Shown one piece after another: positions 5,081-5,258 of a stretch of DNA of 5,258 nucleotides. This DNA comes from Microcaldota archaeon (GTDB lineage: Archaea > Micrarchaeota > Micrarchaeia > Micrarchaeales > CABMGC01), in NCBI GenBank assembly GCA_028866785.1, contig JAGWHN010000039.1:1-5258 (forward strand), read 5' to 3'. Position 1 is the stretch's first letter. Each line of letters begins with the position of its first letter. Under the pieces are notes generated by a model. It did no database searches. It was given only the letters and a program-made list of their open reading frames with translations, and was not told where the DNA came from. Position numbers and translations under genes: made by a program.

Positions 5081-5086
5081 TTTAAA
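5081..5086 (-). promoter_or_regulatory. Candidate TATA-like box of the histone gene
   Basis: TTTAAA, in the context CTTTAAATC on the minus strand, is centred about 33 bases before the histone ATG at 5050. Archaeal spacing predicts a transcript start near 5057 and a leader of about 7 bases. The box lies between the TATTAATA box and the start of the facing gene, so the two divergent promoters are interleaved within about 45 bases. Confidence 0.45.
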
Positions 5087-5095
5087 GAGCATCTT

Positions 5096-5258
5096 ATGGA
5101 GATACGCAATCTCAGGCCCGAGGATTTAGACGAGCTCAGGCAGCTTGTGCAGGAGGTCTACTCCGACTCCTCCCTTGCTATGTGGTTTGACAAGGCGCCA
5201 TCCCAGGAAGACCTAAACGAGCTCTTCAGGCTCAAGATGCTCGGCATCTCAGGCGGCA
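5096..5258 (+). CDS. GNAT-like acetyltransferase, N-terminal fragment (cut by the right edge)
   Basis: The frame opens at ATG 5096 and runs to the window end without a stop, giving 54 residues. The start MEIRNLRPEDLDELRQLVQEV is the typical first strand and helix of GNAT-fold N-acetyltransferases: a strand with IR, then a P-E-D-L helix cap and an amphipathic helix. It is followed by a WFDKAPSQEDLNELF segment. The acetyl-CoA-binding motif (Q/RxxGxG/A) would lie further on, beyond the window, so enzyme class and substrate cannot be read. An upstream TATTAATA box at ideal spacing supports this start and suggests a leaderless transcript. It is divergent from the histone gene. A link between a histone and a neighbouring acetyltransferase is tempting, but nothing in the fragment supports histone as its substrate. 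Confidence 0.7.
   Translation, partial: MEIRNLRPEDLDELRQLVQEVYSDSSLAMWFDKAPSQEDLNELFRLKMLGISGG

Noticed and set aside
5051..5092. Upstream extension of the histone by 14 residues
   Set aside because: The added residues do not resemble a histone N-terminus and are encoded by the A/T-rich promoter region, including its TATA-like box.
5050..5258. Histone-modifying operon formed by the histone and the GNAT-like gene
   Set aside because: The genes are divergent and only the first 54 residues of the enzyme are visible; GNAT enzymes have many substrates and nothing here points to histones.

Overview
The window looks like a piece of a small, tightly packed archaeal chromosome. The evidence is a histone-fold gene, a bipartite lipoate-protein ligase (separate catalytic and C-terminal proteins), an RNase P RNA whose conserved regions read as archaeal, A/T-rich TATA-like boxes about 22-34 bases before most starts, and almost no Shine-Dalgarno sequences. 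Gene density is very high: at three convergent junctions the features meet with no spacer. A DPANN-type lineage (Micrarchaeota or Diapherotrites-like) would fit the compactness and the mix of genes, but that placement is inference and was not tested.

Layout from left to right. At 1-562 (-) lies the 5' part of an unrecognised gene, possibly glycosyltransferase-like, running off the left edge. Divergent from it is lipoyl synthase lipA (616-1518, +). Facing lipA, with stop codons back to back, is a leftward three-gene operon whose transcription order is a DUF6159-like membrane protein (3375-2554), lplB (2546-2262) and lplA (2265-1519). A palindromic TATA-like box at 3407-3412 sits between this operon and a rightward hypothetical gene (best start GTG 3435, end 3941). 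The stop codon of that gene touches the 3' end of a leftward RNase P RNA gene (3941-4176). Divergent from rnpB are two tandem small membrane proteins of the BofA-like family (4222-4521 and 4565-4855, +). The second meets an archaeal histone gene stop to stop (4856-5050, -). Divergent from the histone is the start of a GNAT-like acetyltransferase (5096 onward, +) that runs off the right edge.

Functionally, lipA, lplA and lplB form a compact protein-lipoylation set. LplA with LplB would use ATP to attach an octanoyl or lipoyl group to a lipoyl-domain lysine, and LipA would insert the two sulfurs. The lipoylated substrate protein (for example glycine cleavage H protein or a 2-oxoacid dehydrogenase E2) is not in this window. 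The other genes are housekeeping (RNase P, histone) or membrane proteins of unknown role. I did not find a mobile element, CRISPR array, tRNA, rRNA or defence system. The most notable points are the bipartite lipoylation cluster, the unusually small RNase P RNA, the tandem archaeal BofA-like pair, and the shared-promoter, zero-spacer architecture.
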